NCBI RefSeq assembly: GCF_004102745.1
Contig: NZ_RLII01000011.1
Span: 1-64,000, forward strand
Reading direction: 5' to 3'
Origin: Acetivibrio mesophilus
GTDB taxonomy: Bacteria; Bacillota; Clostridia; Acetivibrionales; Acetivibrionaceae
Length of the DNA: 64,000 nt
Under the pieces are notes generated by a model. The model made no database searches and was not told the DNA's origin. It was given only the letters and a program-made list of their open reading frames with translations. Both the position numbers and the translations under genes were made by a program. Shown in pieces: positions 50,539-60,023 of the stretch (position 1 is the first letter of the stretch; every line of letters starts with the position of its first letter).

Positions 50539-52146
50539 ATGGGAAGAATTACAAGAAAGATATCACTGTTATTGGTTGTTGCACTTTTGGCAGTATCTGT
50601 GGTGGCGTGTGCCAGTGATGAAATTTCGTTGATTGAGGCTATGTCGAAGTCAGCAAAAATTACATCTTATGAAGGTAATTCAAAGGTTCAGCTGAGTTTT
50701 AACGGTAAAGGGTTTTCTGAAGACACAAAAAAGACGCTGGATTTGTTGGCCGCATATATTGATGGATTTAATCTTGAATCCAATATAAAGTATTCAGCTA
50801 ATGAGGAACAGACAAAAGCAAAGATTGCAATGGATGGCAACATGGATATGAAGGGGCTAGGGGTTGAATATGGCTACTGGATGGATATGGATTTAACCGG
50901 TGAAAAGCCTCAGATGATACAGATCATTGAGCTTCCACCTGCAATTACTCAGCCGATTTTTACACTTTTCAGCCTGGGAAGTAAAAAATATATTACTATC
51001 GATTACGGTGCTGCCTTGGGTGAGCAAGATGCCGATATGCCCTTTGACCTAAAGGATATTACAAAAGATAGTGCTGAATTACGAGACATGATATTGGATT
51101 TTATCAAAACAACTGCTAAAGACTTTGATCCCGGCATGGTAGCAGTAACTAAAAAAGGTTCGGCTGTTACTGAAAAGGGTGAAAATGTTACAGAGTACGA
51201 ATTGAAATTGGATGATGCTTCTGCTAAAAAACTGTTATATGCCTTTATAAATGATGTCATATTGCAGGAAGAAACAATGGAGTTCGGTAAAAAGTATATG
51301 GAAGCGACTCTAAATATAATTGATTTGCCTGAAGATGAAAAACAAGAGGCATTGGCTGAAATAGAGAAAGGTCTGGATGATTTTGCAGCCGAGCTTCCTA
51401 CATATAGAGAAAAAGTAACTCAAGTATATGAGTCAATAAAAGATGTTAAATTCTTTGGCGACAACGGTCTGGTAGTAAAATACTATATAAATAATGACGG
51501 TTATGTTGTCGGAACGAAGTCATCTATTGACGTGGAGATAAAAGTAGCAGATCTTGCAGAAGTAATAGGCGAGTTTTATGATGAAGAAGATAAAAATGGC
51601 GTAATCAGTTTTACAATCGACGCTGAAAGCTCTATTTACAACGTAAACAAAGAAGTATCTATAGAGTTGCCGAAATTAACCGAAGAAAATTCATTTGATA
51701 TCTTTAACCAGATATTGGATGGATCCTCAAGTATTGGTTTTATACCAGGTATCGCTAAAGAAGAATACCCTGCATATGAAGCTCCTATTTTATCGGATGG
51801 AATTAATGTTATCATGAACGGAAATGTAGTTGCTTTTCCTGACGTAAAGCCTGAAAACATCAATGGAAGAGTGCTGGTTCCAATAAGAACTATATCTGAT
51901 GAAATGGGTGCAGAAATATCCTATAACAATGAAACAAAGCAGGTTCTCGTTGTTAAGGAGGACAAGGAAATTCAGCTTACACTGGGTTCTCAGGAAGCAT
52001 ACGTTAACGGCGAACTAGTAATGCTTGATACACCTGCAATGGTTATTGAAGGACGTACAATGGTTCCATTGAGATTTGTATCCGAAAATATGGATGCTGT
52101 GGTTGAATGGGATGGAGAAGCTCAGATTGTATATATCTTCTATTAA
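50539..52146 (+). CDS. Lipoprotein with copper-amine-oxidase-like stalk domain
   Basis: 535 aa. Lipobox VVAC (Cys about residue 22). The middle (about 30-390) is a repeated sheet-rich region that resembles clostridial surface proteins of unknown role. The C-terminal 110 residues form a stalk domain (Cu_amine_oxidN1): VIMNGNVVAFPDVKPENINGRVLVPIRTISDEMGAEISYNNETKQVLVVK, then VMLDTPAMVIEGRTMVPLRFVSENMDAVVEWDGEAQIVYIFY. This domain is a carbohydrate/peptidoglycan-binding stalk in Firmicutes, not an oxidase. AGGAGGT lies before the ATG at 50539; an overlapping ATG at 50535 is in another frame. Confidence 0.88.
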   Translation: MGRITRKISLLLVVALLAVSVVACASDEISLIEAMSKSAKITSYEGNSKVQLSFNGKGFSEDTKKTLDLLAAYIDGFNLESNIKYSANEEQTKAKIAMDGNMDMKGLGVEYGYWMDMDLTGEKPQMIQIIELPPAITQPIFTLFSLGSKKYITIDYGAALGEQDADMPFDLKDITKDSAELRDMILDFIKTTAKDFDPGMVAVTKKGSAVTEKGENVTEYELKLDDASAKKLLYAFINDVILQEETMEFGKKYMEATLNIIDLPEDEKQEALAEIEKGLDDFAAELPTYREKVTQVYESIKDVKFFGDNGLVVKYYINNDGYVVGTKSSIDVEIKVADLAEVIGEFYDEEDKNGVISFTIDAESSIYNVNKEVSIELPKLTEENSFDIFNQILDGSSSIGFIPGIAKEEYPAYEAPILSDGINVIMNGNVVAFPDVKPENINGRVLVPIRTISDEMGAEISYNNETKQVLVVKEDKEIQLTLGSQEAYVNGELVMLDTPAMVIEGRTMVPLRFVSENMDAVVEWDGEAQIVYIFY

Positions 52147-52196
52147 TATGTACAGTGTTTTCGGATAAAAGTCCAATTGGGTTTTTGAACTGGGAG

Positions 52197-52239
52197 GAAA
52201 GGACAACCGTTTTATAAAAGGCGGTGTCCTTTCTTTTTT
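52197..52239 (+). terminator. Rho-independent terminator
   Basis: GAAAGGAC-A-ACCG pairs with CGGTGTCCTTTC (one bulged A), a 12-nt loop and TTTTTT. It closes the stalk-domain gene. Confidence 0.85.
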
Positions 52240-52411
52240 GCTTAAATCAACGGTATTTTCGGTGTTTGCTGTGTCATGATTGATATAATGCTTTAAAAAA
52301 CTGAGATTGTTTGGTAAAATGAAGAGGCAGCATTAATTAAGTACATAACATAATAAAGCTATTTCAAAGCAAATCATCTATTACAATCAAAGACAAGGGG
52401 GAGAAATCAAA

Positions 52412-55400
52412 ATGAAAAGGGGAAAACCACAAAAAATAATTGCTTTGGTACTGGTCTTGGGCTTTATCGTTAGCAGTTTTGCGGTGACTTCATTTGCGGG
52501 GGAGACCGTGAAATCATACTGCACCAGAGCTTCGGCCCCAGTTATGGCGGTGAACCTTGGAGGCGATGAAGACATCACCTATGGCGGTACAAGTTTCAAG
52601 AAGCAGTCAGCCCATAGCAACCTGAAAGTGGAAGTCAAGGGGCCTTCTGATTCAGTGTATCCTACCGGAACAGTCAACGCCCTTTCGATTATTCAGGCGG
52701 AGGATTACAGTGAGAACCATGGATTGGTAATTGAAGACTGCCCAGATGTGGGAGGCACAGAAAATCTGGCGTACATAGCCAATGGCGACTATACAGCTTA
52801 CGAGAATGTATATTTTCCAAAGGGAACAAAGGGGTTTATAGCTCGAGTTTCAAGTGATACCGAAGGAGGGTATATTGAACTTCGCATTGACTCGACCTCA
52901 GGAGAAGTGGTTGGACGATGCCTTGTGGAGAACACTGGCGGATGGGAAAACTATGAAGAAGTGTACTGTGAACTAACCAAAAGTATTGAGGGCGTACATA
53001 CTTTGTATATGGGCTTCGTGGGTGAAAGGGACGGCCTTTTTAATGTCAACTGGTTTAGGTTTACGAAGAGCCCGTATGAGCCGATAATGGCGAAAAACCG
53101 TGATGGTGTAGATGGAGGAGCTTATCAATACAAGCTCATCGATTTTGGTGAGGAAAGCATTCCGACAAAGTTTAAGGTACATCTTTCGAGCAGCATCAAC
53201 GGAACAATAAGCGTAAGACTTGATAGCCCCACAGGGACTGCCATAGCAACGGTTGATGGGGCTAGTGGTACAGGAGAGGTGGAAGGACGCGTTATCCAAT
53301 CTGTTGCAGGAATGCATGAATTATATTTGACCGATGATAAAAACGGCACTTTAATATCTAAAGTTGATTGGTTTGTATTTGAACCGGTAGCAGAATCGGA
53401 AGATATATCCGATGGAAACCTTCTAAAGCTTGCTAAGACAAGTGCAAGAGGATACAATGTAAATCTTGTTGCATCGTTGGATAAAAACAATGTGTACGAA
53501 GTTTATATTCATCCTGTAGAGTTTCGTGAGAAAAACAGACAGATATTCGATCTCTATATAAACGGTACGCTGGTGGATACCATCGATACCGAGGAGTCAG
53601 GACTTAATTGGGAGAAAAAGGGACCATATATTACGAAGGTTCTGGACGACGGAAAGCTCAATATTGAGTGTAAATCCAGACAGGGTATTGTATCCCTGGC
53701 GGGTCTGGAAATTAACAAGATAACATATTCCAAAGCTTTTTCGGATGTAAAGATCAAAGATTGGTTTTATATCCCTGTGATGGAGCTTGCAAGCCAAGGA
53801 GTTATATTCGGTAAAGGTAATGATGTATTTAAGCCTCAGGACCATATAATTGGCGAGCATGTTGCGTATATGATGTTCAATGTAATGAAAGTATCTATCT
53901 CGGAAAAGGACAGTAAATTCAGCCCCGAGAAGTACAGAAACCTGTCGGATGTATCTCCGGATTATTGGGCTTATCCCTATATGAGTGCCTATTATAATTA
54001 TTTCTTTAAAGAAAAAATGCTAAGATATGATGTCAATACCCGTGTGCCGTACAGTGCAAAACAGTACGAGGAGAGCAAGAAGGTAAGACGTGAAGAATTT
54101 GCCATGGCCATTATAGGAGCAAGGCGTCTTGACTATAATGAGGATGGCAAGGTATTTGTACTGGATCCTTATCTTGAGCCGTCAGCAATGTTGAACCGAT
54201 ATAAGGAAAAGGATGCCGATAAGGTTACCGACTCCTTCAGGTATTTTGTGGAATTGGCTCTGGAAAAGGGGTTGATGAAGGGCGACCAGTTCGGAAACCT
54301 GAATCCGAAAAATCCGGTAACAAGAGGAGAAGCAGCAGCGTTTATATACAATGCCTTAAATCTATATGAAAACAATTTTGAAAAGCCAAATGAAGGTGAA
54401 AAACTGCCGGTACCAAGAATAACAGCTAGGAAGAGAAATGTAAATGTGGGGATTCTTGTGTTGCCGGCACCGGCGTGGGATTCGATAAATAACATAGCGG
54501 TTAATGACTCCAATCCGGACTTTACTATTATGGAGCTTTTGAACAGAAACATAAACAAGCCTATGGATTGGGTGTTGGTAAATCCTCATCCACCTGCATT
54601 TAACAAGAGTGAATACAAAGATATAATGCACCTTAACTCATCCAAGGTGCCGGGGATTAATAATAGCAGTTACAGCGATTTCTCTTCATATTTTAAAGAC
54701 CTCAAGAGTGTGGCTGAGGCTCAAACCGACCTTGAAGCCGATATAACCTATCTTGGTACAGTGGGTTATACCGAGAATATAAACAAGTCTAAGTTCTTTA
54801 AATATTGGGAGGTTTCCCTGGATGATCCGAATTTGACACCGGAGAAAATTGCGAAGGACTATGACATTTTGTTCCAGACATCCCATGGAGAAATAACCTA
54901 TTCAAAAGATGTTCAGGATAAGGTTAAGGCATTCCTGAATGCAGGCGGCCAACTGTGGTGGGAAAACTGCAGGGGTCTTGAAATTGAGTCTGGGGACGGA
55001 TTTACGGAAGAAGTTGAGTTTGTATCGCTAAATCCGGGACATAACCGTAAATATCCTCAGATTCCAGTGCTAGATAGCAAAGGAAAAATGCACGCGCTGT
55101 TTGATAATATTTATAGAATTAATCCTGATAAAACATCCCGTGTATTTGCACCTGGTATATACAATAAAAACAGTGAAATATCAATGCTGGGTGACGGTGA
55201 AGAATGGCTTAACGATGATAACAGATATTTAGCGGGACTGCAATCGGATGACATTGTAATCCTCAATATTGAGAATACGGACACCGGAGAGATACTTCCA
55301 AACCTTGCAGTGAGAAATATCGAGAACGATGATGCGCCTGCAGGTAGAATTGTAATAAGCACAAGCGATATTGGATGCGGTATATCAAAGTTTGTGGACC

Positions 55401-56287
55401 GCGGGGGTGGAAAAGCCGTTGAGGACTATAAATTCTGCTACAATCTTTTTGGATGGATGTCAAAGATAGATGTCAGCTTTGATGAAACAACTGTTAATCA
55501 GTGGGATGGAGGCAGCGAGTTCTCAGTAGAAGCTACATTTACAAACAATGGAGCAAAAACCCAGGTTTACGATGTTACTTATGAATATGATCCTAAACTC
55601 TGGAATCTGGCTCCTACTAGCGATTTTAAGAATTATAAAGAAGCTCATTCATGGATTAAGGCTGTAGATGAAAACGGTTATCCGAAGAAAATTCAGCTTG
55701 AACCCAATCAGACAGAAGTTGTGACCTATAAATTTAACATCAAGAAATCGGACCTTCGCTGTTATGACTTTACAGTGAAGGCAAGTGAATCCGGTGTGAA
55801 GTATACCCGTGATATGGTAGAAACATTATATAGACTCAATAACGTAAGGGTTGAGAAGCCGATATTCTCAGGACGACAGAACAATGGAGGCGAAGCTTCG
55901 TTTGATGTGACGATTAATGCACCGGAAGAACCGGATAATGACCTTAGGACCGAGGATTATGAGCTTAACATAAAGATCAAAAAGGATGGAGGCTTTATTG
56001 ATCCGGAAACGGTTGTAAACAGCATTCAGCTTAAAACCGATGGAAATACGCCTCCACTGGAAGGCTACAATTACAAGTACTTGGTAGATAACAAAGGTGT
56101 TTTGTACCTAAAGGTTATTATAGAGGATACGGTAATTACAAAGCCGAGTGAGAAAATCAGGTTAAACATATCCTTAAAAAATCTTGATGGCGGAAGCTAT
56201 GAGGCTGTTGGAAAGATAGAGGTAATTGATCCTATCTCTCGTCAAAGACTTGCCTTCTCAGATGAAACGGTTTATAAAGTGAAATAG
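52412..56287 (+). CDS. Giant secreted protein: CBM6-like, SLH and glutamine-amidotransferase-like regions
   Basis: 1291 aa, signal peptide to about residue 30 (VTSFAGE). Residues 85-220 fit a CBM6-type sugar-binding module (IIQAEDYSENHGLVIED, ADGDYTAYENVYFPKG-like, FNVNWFRF); a second diverged copy is at about 230-330 (YKLIDFGEESIPTKFKVHLS). Three SLH-like repeats fall between about 445 and 655 (FSDVKIKDWFYIPVMELASQGVIFGKGNDVF, LSDVSPDYWAYPYMSAYYN, GNLNPKNPVTRGEAAAFIYNAL). The rest includes a GATase1-like/DUF4159-like segment (YDILFQTSHGEITYSKDVQDKVKAFLNAGGQLWWENC) and terminal Ig-like beta folds. AAGGGGGAG precedes the ATG. No catalytic residues identified. Confidence 0.85.
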   Translation: MKRGKPQKIIALVLVLGFIVSSFAVTSFAGETVKSYCTRASAPVMAVNLGGDEDITYGGTSFKKQSAHSNLKVEVKGPSDSVYPTGTVNALSIIQAEDYSENHGLVIEDCPDVGGTENLAYIANGDYTAYENVYFPKGTKGFIARVSSDTEGGYIELRIDSTSGEVVGRCLVENTGGWENYEEVYCELTKSIEGVHTLYMGFVGERDGLFNVNWFRFTKSPYEPIMAKNRDGVDGGAYQYKLIDFGEESIPTKFKVHLSSSINGTISVRLDSPTGTAIATVDGASGTGEVEGRVIQSVAGMHELYLTDDKNGTLISKVDWFVFEPVAESEDISDGNLLKLAKTSARGYNVNLVASLDKNNVYEVYIHPVEFREKNRQIFDLYINGTLVDTIDTEESGLNWEKKGPYITKVLDDGKLNIECKSRQGIVSLAGLEINKITYSKAFSDVKIKDWFYIPVMELASQGVIFGKGNDVFKPQDHIIGEHVAYMMFNVMKVSISEKDSKFSPEKYRNLSDVSPDYWAYPYMSAYYNYFFKEKMLRYDVNTRVPYSAKQYEESKKVRREEFAMAIIGARRLDYNEDGKVFVLDPYLEPSAMLNRYKEKDADKVTDSFRYFVELALEKGLMKGDQFGNLNPKNPVTRGEAAAFIYNALNLYENNFEKPNEGEKLPVPRITARKRNVNVGILVLPAPAWDSINNIAVNDSNPDFTIMELLNRNINKPMDWVLVNPHPPAFNKSEYKDIMHLNSSKVPGINNSSYSDFSSYFKDLKSVAEAQTDLEADITYLGTVGYTENINKSKFFKYWEVSLDDPNLTPEKIAKDYDILFQTSHGEITYSKDVQDKVKAFLNAGGQLWWENCRGLEIESGDGFTEEVEFVSLNPGHNRKYPQIPVLDSKGKMHALFDNIYRINPDKTSRVFAPGIYNKNSEISMLGDGEEWLNDDNRYLAGLQSDDIVILNIENTDTGEILPNLAVRNIENDDAPAGRIVISTSDIGCGISKFVDRGGGKAVEDYKFCYNLFGWMSKIDVSFDETTVNQWDGGSEFSVEATFTNNGAKTQVYDVTYEYDPKLWNLAPTSDFKNYKEAHSWIKAVDENGYPKKIQLEPNQTEVVTYKFNIKKSDLRCYDFTVKASESGVKYTRDMVETLYRLNNVRVEKPIFSGRQNNGGEASFDVTINAPEEPDNDLRTEDYELNIKIKKDGGFIDPETVVNSIQLKTDGNTPPLEGYNYKYLVDNKGVLYLKVIIEDTVITKPSEKIRLNISLKNLDGGSYEAVGKIEVIDPISRQRLAFSDETVYKVK

Positions 56288-56307
56288 AATGCCGTAAAAG
56301 ACATATG

Positions 56308-56350
56308 AACCCCCGTGTATACCTGGTTTTAGGGTATGCCCGGGGGTTTT
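56308..56350 (+). terminator. Strong rho-independent terminator
   Basis: AACCCCCG (56308-56315) pairs with CGGGGGTT (56341-56348), with an inner ATACC/GGTAT stem, then TTTT. Confidence 0.88.
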
Positions 56351-56483
56351 CTACAGTATTTTATAAAATAAATAAAACTTTTCTTCCCAAAACGACAAAT
56401 AAGTGATAAAATACTGTATTATATGGATTAGAGATGACTATAATTATCTAATACATTTTAATAAAGCGTTTAGGGTGGGAAAA

Positions 56484-57356
56484 ATGTACAAAAGAGAAAG
56501 TTTATCAAGAAGAAAAAGAAGATTGAGATATGCTCGCATTAGGACGTTTATAATCCTCGTGTTAATTGTTGGATGCAGTGTTGTTTTTTTTCAGAATAAC
56601 GGAAGAGGCAAAAATGAGCAAAAACCTGCCAACTCTTATGCTATAAGCATAGAGGATTCGTTTTACAGCGGGAATTCCGAGGGCGTTATTGAAGACAATA
56701 CTGGCACCAAAGACATGAATACTAATGACATGGGAAAAGAAGCAGAGGTTGACAACGAAGAGGAAAGGGAGAACATAAAAGAAAAAAGCATTGATGATTG
56801 GCGTATAATGTTGATAAATGAGGATAATCCGGTTCCCGATGATTATACCTTTGAACTGTCAAGCTTAGATGAATTTCGAGAATTTGATTCAAGAGCCATA
56901 GATGACCTTAAAATGCTTATTGAGGATTGCAGACGTGAAACCGGAGGAGCTACCATATGGGCTCAGTCGGCATATAGAGACAGAAGCAGCCAAGAGAGAT
57001 TGTATAATAATAAGATCAAACAGTATATGAATTCAGGGATGTCAAAAGAAGAAGCTGAAAAATTGGCAAGCACTTCTGTTTCCAGACCCGGGACAAGCGA
57101 GCACGAGGTTGGTTTGGCTGTAGATTTTAATTATGCGAATGTTGAGTTTGAAAACACGAAGGCCTTCAAATGGTTGGCAGACAATGCCCATAAATATGGG
57201 TTTATTTTAAGGTACCCTGAAGGCAAGCAATCGATAACAAAGGTTATATATGAACCATGGCATTTCAGATATGTTGGAAAAGAACATGCAGAAGTTATCA
57301 AATCAAAGGGATTCTGCTTGGAAGAGTATATTGAGTACCTGAAAAACAATAGCTAA
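56484..57356 (+). CDS. VanY-family D-alanyl-D-alanine carboxypeptidase
   Basis: 290 aa from the ATG at 56484 (AGGGTGGGA upstream); an in-frame ATG at 56403 has no ribosome binding site. One N-terminal anchor helix (about 20-38), an acidic spacer, then the VanY catalytic domain at about 140-280: TGGATIWAQSAYRDRSSQERLYNNKI, STSVSRPGTSEHEVGLAVDFNYANVEF with the SxHxxGxAxD zinc motif, and YEPWHFRYVGKEHA. It trims terminal D-Ala from peptidoglycan side chains on the outer face of the membrane. Confidence 0.93.
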   Translation: MYKRESLSRRKRRLRYARIRTFIILVLIVGCSVVFFQNNGRGKNEQKPANSYAISIEDSFYSGNSEGVIEDNTGTKDMNTNDMGKEAEVDNEEERENIKEKSIDDWRIMLINEDNPVPDDYTFELSSLDEFREFDSRAIDDLKMLIEDCRRETGGATIWAQSAYRDRSSQERLYNNKIKQYMNSGMSKEEAEKLASTSVSRPGTSEHEVGLAVDFNYANVEFENTKAFKWLADNAHKYGFILRYPEGKQSITKVIYEPWHFRYVGKEHAEVIKSKGFCLEEYIEYLKNNS

Positions 57357-57423
57357 GGACTTCTTGTGTGTATGGATTAGACACCTAACCATTAGATAAT
57401 TTCAAAATTATTGCTTCAATAGT

Positions 57424-57882
57424 ATGAATTGCAATAGTTCTAAGCCTAGTCTCATTTTAAGCAATACCCGTACTATTGCTGGGAGTTCAAGTGAATTCCA
57501 AGTTAATAATCTAACATCATTTGCAGCAGAAAAATTTCAAGCAAAATATGTGCAACTAAACCAAGCTAATAGACTACTGCTACTTACGCTTATAAAGAAA
57601 TGCGGACAGTTTTGTGCAGAACATTTTGCTACAAATACTCCCGATTATCGGTTTAAGAATAAAGTGAATTTTTGCTTAATCACTTTATTGGTAAGAGAGC
57701 AGAAAATTAGAATACACATAAGAACTGATGGGCTTAGGTTGTCATCTTCAATTCTTCCAATCAATAGACTTCCTAAACACAACTACAACGGAAAAGAATG
57801 GGTGGAAATAATTGTTGGTGATAATTCGCAGGTGGATGAGGCAGTGAGGTTAATAAAACAAACATATGAATACCATTCATAA
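57424..57882 (+). CDS. Hypothetical protein, C-terminus of DUF5655-like type
   Basis: 152 aa. The final 60 residues (LLVREQKIRIHIRTDGLRLSSSILPINRLPKHNYNGKEWVEIIVGDNSQVDEAVRLIKQTYEYH) fit the small DUF5655-type module. The first half has no recognisable domain. No ribosome binding site is visible near the first ATG, so this may be the end of a larger, 5'-eroded gene. Base composition is AT-rich. It is orphaned between the VanY gene and another unknown. Confidence 0.45.
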   Translation: MNCNSSKPSLILSNTRTIAGSSSEFQVNNLTSFAAEKFQAKYVQLNQANRLLLLTLIKKCGQFCAEHFATNTPDYRFKNKVNFCLITLLVREQKIRIHIRTDGLRLSSSILPINRLPKHNYNGKEWVEIIVGDNSQVDEAVRLIKQTYEYHS

Positions 57883-58022
57883 AATGTGGATTAAGGTAAA
57901 TTTGATATATCAAATATATCTAAAGGTATTTACTGTCTAATTTTGATGCTGGTTCTTGCTTTTAAAGGCTTAATATGATATTTTTCGGGAGGATTTATTA
58001 GATATTATTGGGGGAGGATAGT

Positions 58023-58379
58023 TTGGCAAAGCATGATTTTGGAATAATAGATTTTTTTGAAGAGGGCAAGTGGTATAGTAATTATGAGCCTGAAAAATAC
58101 AATTGTATTTCTATTGATGATGATTTATTAGAGCAAATAATTATAGAGTATAGGATCGATTTTATTAATATGAATACCTATTTTATAGGTTCGACCCAGC
58201 CAGGAAATGGATTGGATTATTGTGGGGTAACACTTATTCCGCCAGAGTCCCTTGAACAATTTATAGATATTATTATAAAGGCAAATAAGCAGTTCAAAGC
58301 AAGAGATCTTGAGCTTCTTCTTGAAAAAATAGCTGAGGCAATAAAAGCAAACAAGTATCTAATTCACTATGGAATATGA
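58023..58379 (+). CDS. Hypothetical protein, immunity-like
   Basis: 118 aa from TTG 58023, with GGGGGAGGA upstream (the in-frame TTG at 58008 overlaps that site). Soluble, acidic, with WYSNYEPEKYNCISIDDDLLEQIIIEY, then STQPGNGLDYCGVTLIPPESLEQFIDII and a C-terminal helix FKARDLELLLEKIAEAIKANKYLIHYGI. The composition and length are like immunity proteins from polymorphic toxin loci; this is a guess. No toxin is recognisable beside it. Confidence 0.6.
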   Translation: MAKHDFGIIDFFEEGKWYSNYEPEKYNCISIDDDLLEQIIIEYRIDFINMNTYFIGSTQPGNGLDYCGVTLIPPESLEQFIDIIIKANKQFKARDLELLLEKIAEAIKANKYLIHYGI

Positions 58380-58488
58380 TAATATCTCAAATAAACGGAA
58401 ATTTGATATAATAACCTTAATAGTGTAGATATTATGAATTTACACTTGCATTTTGATAAACATATGGAGAATATTTAGGTGGATAAGA

Positions 58489-59358
58489 ATGAAGATTAAG
58501 AGAAAAAAGATTCTAATTGTCGTGCTTTTGTTGATCATAATTGCTGCAGTAAGGGTATACTATGGTAATAACTTTATAGAAGTATCCCAATATACGGTAT
58601 CATCAAATGAAATCCCAACATCATTTAAAGGTTTTAAAATACTGCAATTATCGGATTTGCACAGTAAGAGCTTCGGAGATAACAATAATAGACTTGTAAA
58701 GAAAATTATCAGCGAAAATCCTGATATTGTTGTTATGACGGGAGATATGGTTAATGCAAAAGATACGGATTTTGAAGTCTTTATTAGTTTTGCCGAACAG
58801 ATAAGCAAACGCTTTGATGTATATTATATTGTCGGTAATCATGAGCAGAATTTAAATGACAATAAGAAGAAAATATTAATTGGTAAACTTAATGAGGTTG
58901 GGATTAAGGTACTTGATAATGAAAAAGTTGCAATATCTAGAGGTCAGGATAGTATTAACTTATACGGATTATGGTTTAATCTAAGATATTATAAAGATTT
59001 GAGTAATGAATATACAAAGGACGTATTTTTTGGAACAGATCAAATTCAAACTATTTTAGGCAGTTTGGATACTGATGCATATAACATCTTGCTGACTCAT
59101 AATCCACTCTATGCTGATACCTATTCCGATTGGGGAGTAGATTTGACCCTGTCTGGACATATTCATGGAGGCATGATAAGAATACCTTTTGTTGGCGGCT
59201 TGCTTTCTCCTGAAAGAGAGTTTTTCCCTAAATATGATCGAGGCGAATATCAAATTAATGGCAAAACATTAATTGTAAATAGAGGATTGGGCAATGGTGA
59301 TTTTGGAATTAGGGTATTCAATCAGCCGGAAATATCGGTAATTATGCTTTCAAATTAG
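58489..59358 (+). CDS. Membrane-anchored metallophosphoesterase (YkuE-like)
   Basis: 289 aa from the ATG at 58489 (AGGTGG upstream; a TTG at 58453 lies before it). One N-terminal anchor (KKILIVVLLLIIIAAVRVY). Calcineurin-like metal motifs in order: LQLSDLHSKSFG (DxH), VVMTGDMVNAKD (GDxx), YIVGNHEQN (GNHE), LLTHNPL and LSGHIHGGMIRIP (GHxH). The YkuE branch acts on lipid or nucleotide phosphates outside the membrane. No operon partner. Confidence 0.93.
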   Translation: MKIKRKKILIVVLLLIIIAAVRVYYGNNFIEVSQYTVSSNEIPTSFKGFKILQLSDLHSKSFGDNNNRLVKKIISENPDIVVMTGDMVNAKDTDFEVFISFAEQISKRFDVYYIVGNHEQNLNDNKKKILIGKLNEVGIKVLDNEKVAISRGQDSINLYGLWFNLRYYKDLSNEYTKDVFFGTDQIQTILGSLDTDAYNILLTHNPLYADTYSDWGVDLTLSGHIHGGMIRIPFVGGLLSPEREFFPKYDRGEYQINGKTLIVNRGLGNGDFGIRVFNQPEISVIMLSN

Positions 59359-60023
59359 TCATATCATATAATCCCTTTTTTTATTTTAGTAGCTCAGTCG
59401 AATATTTCTTGAGGTACCGCATTTGCTGCACTGTGTTTTTGTGTGTCTTTGGATAGAGTCTTTTCTAACCTTTCTTTCATTATATCATCTCTTAATATGC
59501 TAATTTTGGTTCAAATTCTGCTCTAAGAAGCTCGATACACCGAGATTTGCAATACTGTAATAATTATTTATGACAACATGGCAAATAGGTGCAAAATATA
59601 GAAATGAAAAAGAAAGAGTACTTGAAGAAACTGAGAAAGTGCCTTTGTAATGGATTATCATACTTTTTGTTCAAAGAACGTATTGACACTTGTTGTTGGT
59701 ATGGTACTATTTACAACGATATATCAAGTGTACCAAAAGTAACTATAATCACTATAGATGGAAAATATATTTATTTGTGTATTAGATTAAATTGGGGCAT
59801 TTTATCAATTCGCATGTCCAGCATTAAATTGTACTAAAACTAAATATGGTAATAAACTTAATTCTGTTGCAAAAACGTAGAAGATGTATCTTTGTGCAAG
59901 CGTTTTATTATAAACAGTATAAAACTGTTTTTTTGTGTTATTTGCTTTTTCAGAAGATGACTCAATAGCAATTAAGGTTTGAGTGATACACTCAAAATAA
60001 AAATGAAAAGGGGAGGAAGTACA
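59359..60023. other. 665-nt gap with gene debris
   Basis: No confident gene. An 82-codon frame at 59589-59837 (internal ATG at 59604, KKKEYLKKLRKCLCNGLSYFLFKE) lacks a ribosome binding site. A 26-codon frame from 59570 (TTWQIGAKYRNEKERVLEETEK) runs in another frame over the same bases. On the minus strand near 59445-59388 a short CSKCGTSRN-type zinc-ribbon end is readable. These look like remnants of lost genes. GGGGAGGAAG at 60010-60019 is the site for the dockerin gene. Confidence 0.4.

Noticed and set aside
59389-59405. GTAGCTCAGTCGAAT resembling a tRNA D-arm
   Set aside because: No acceptor, anticodon or T-arm follows in either direction; chance similarity.
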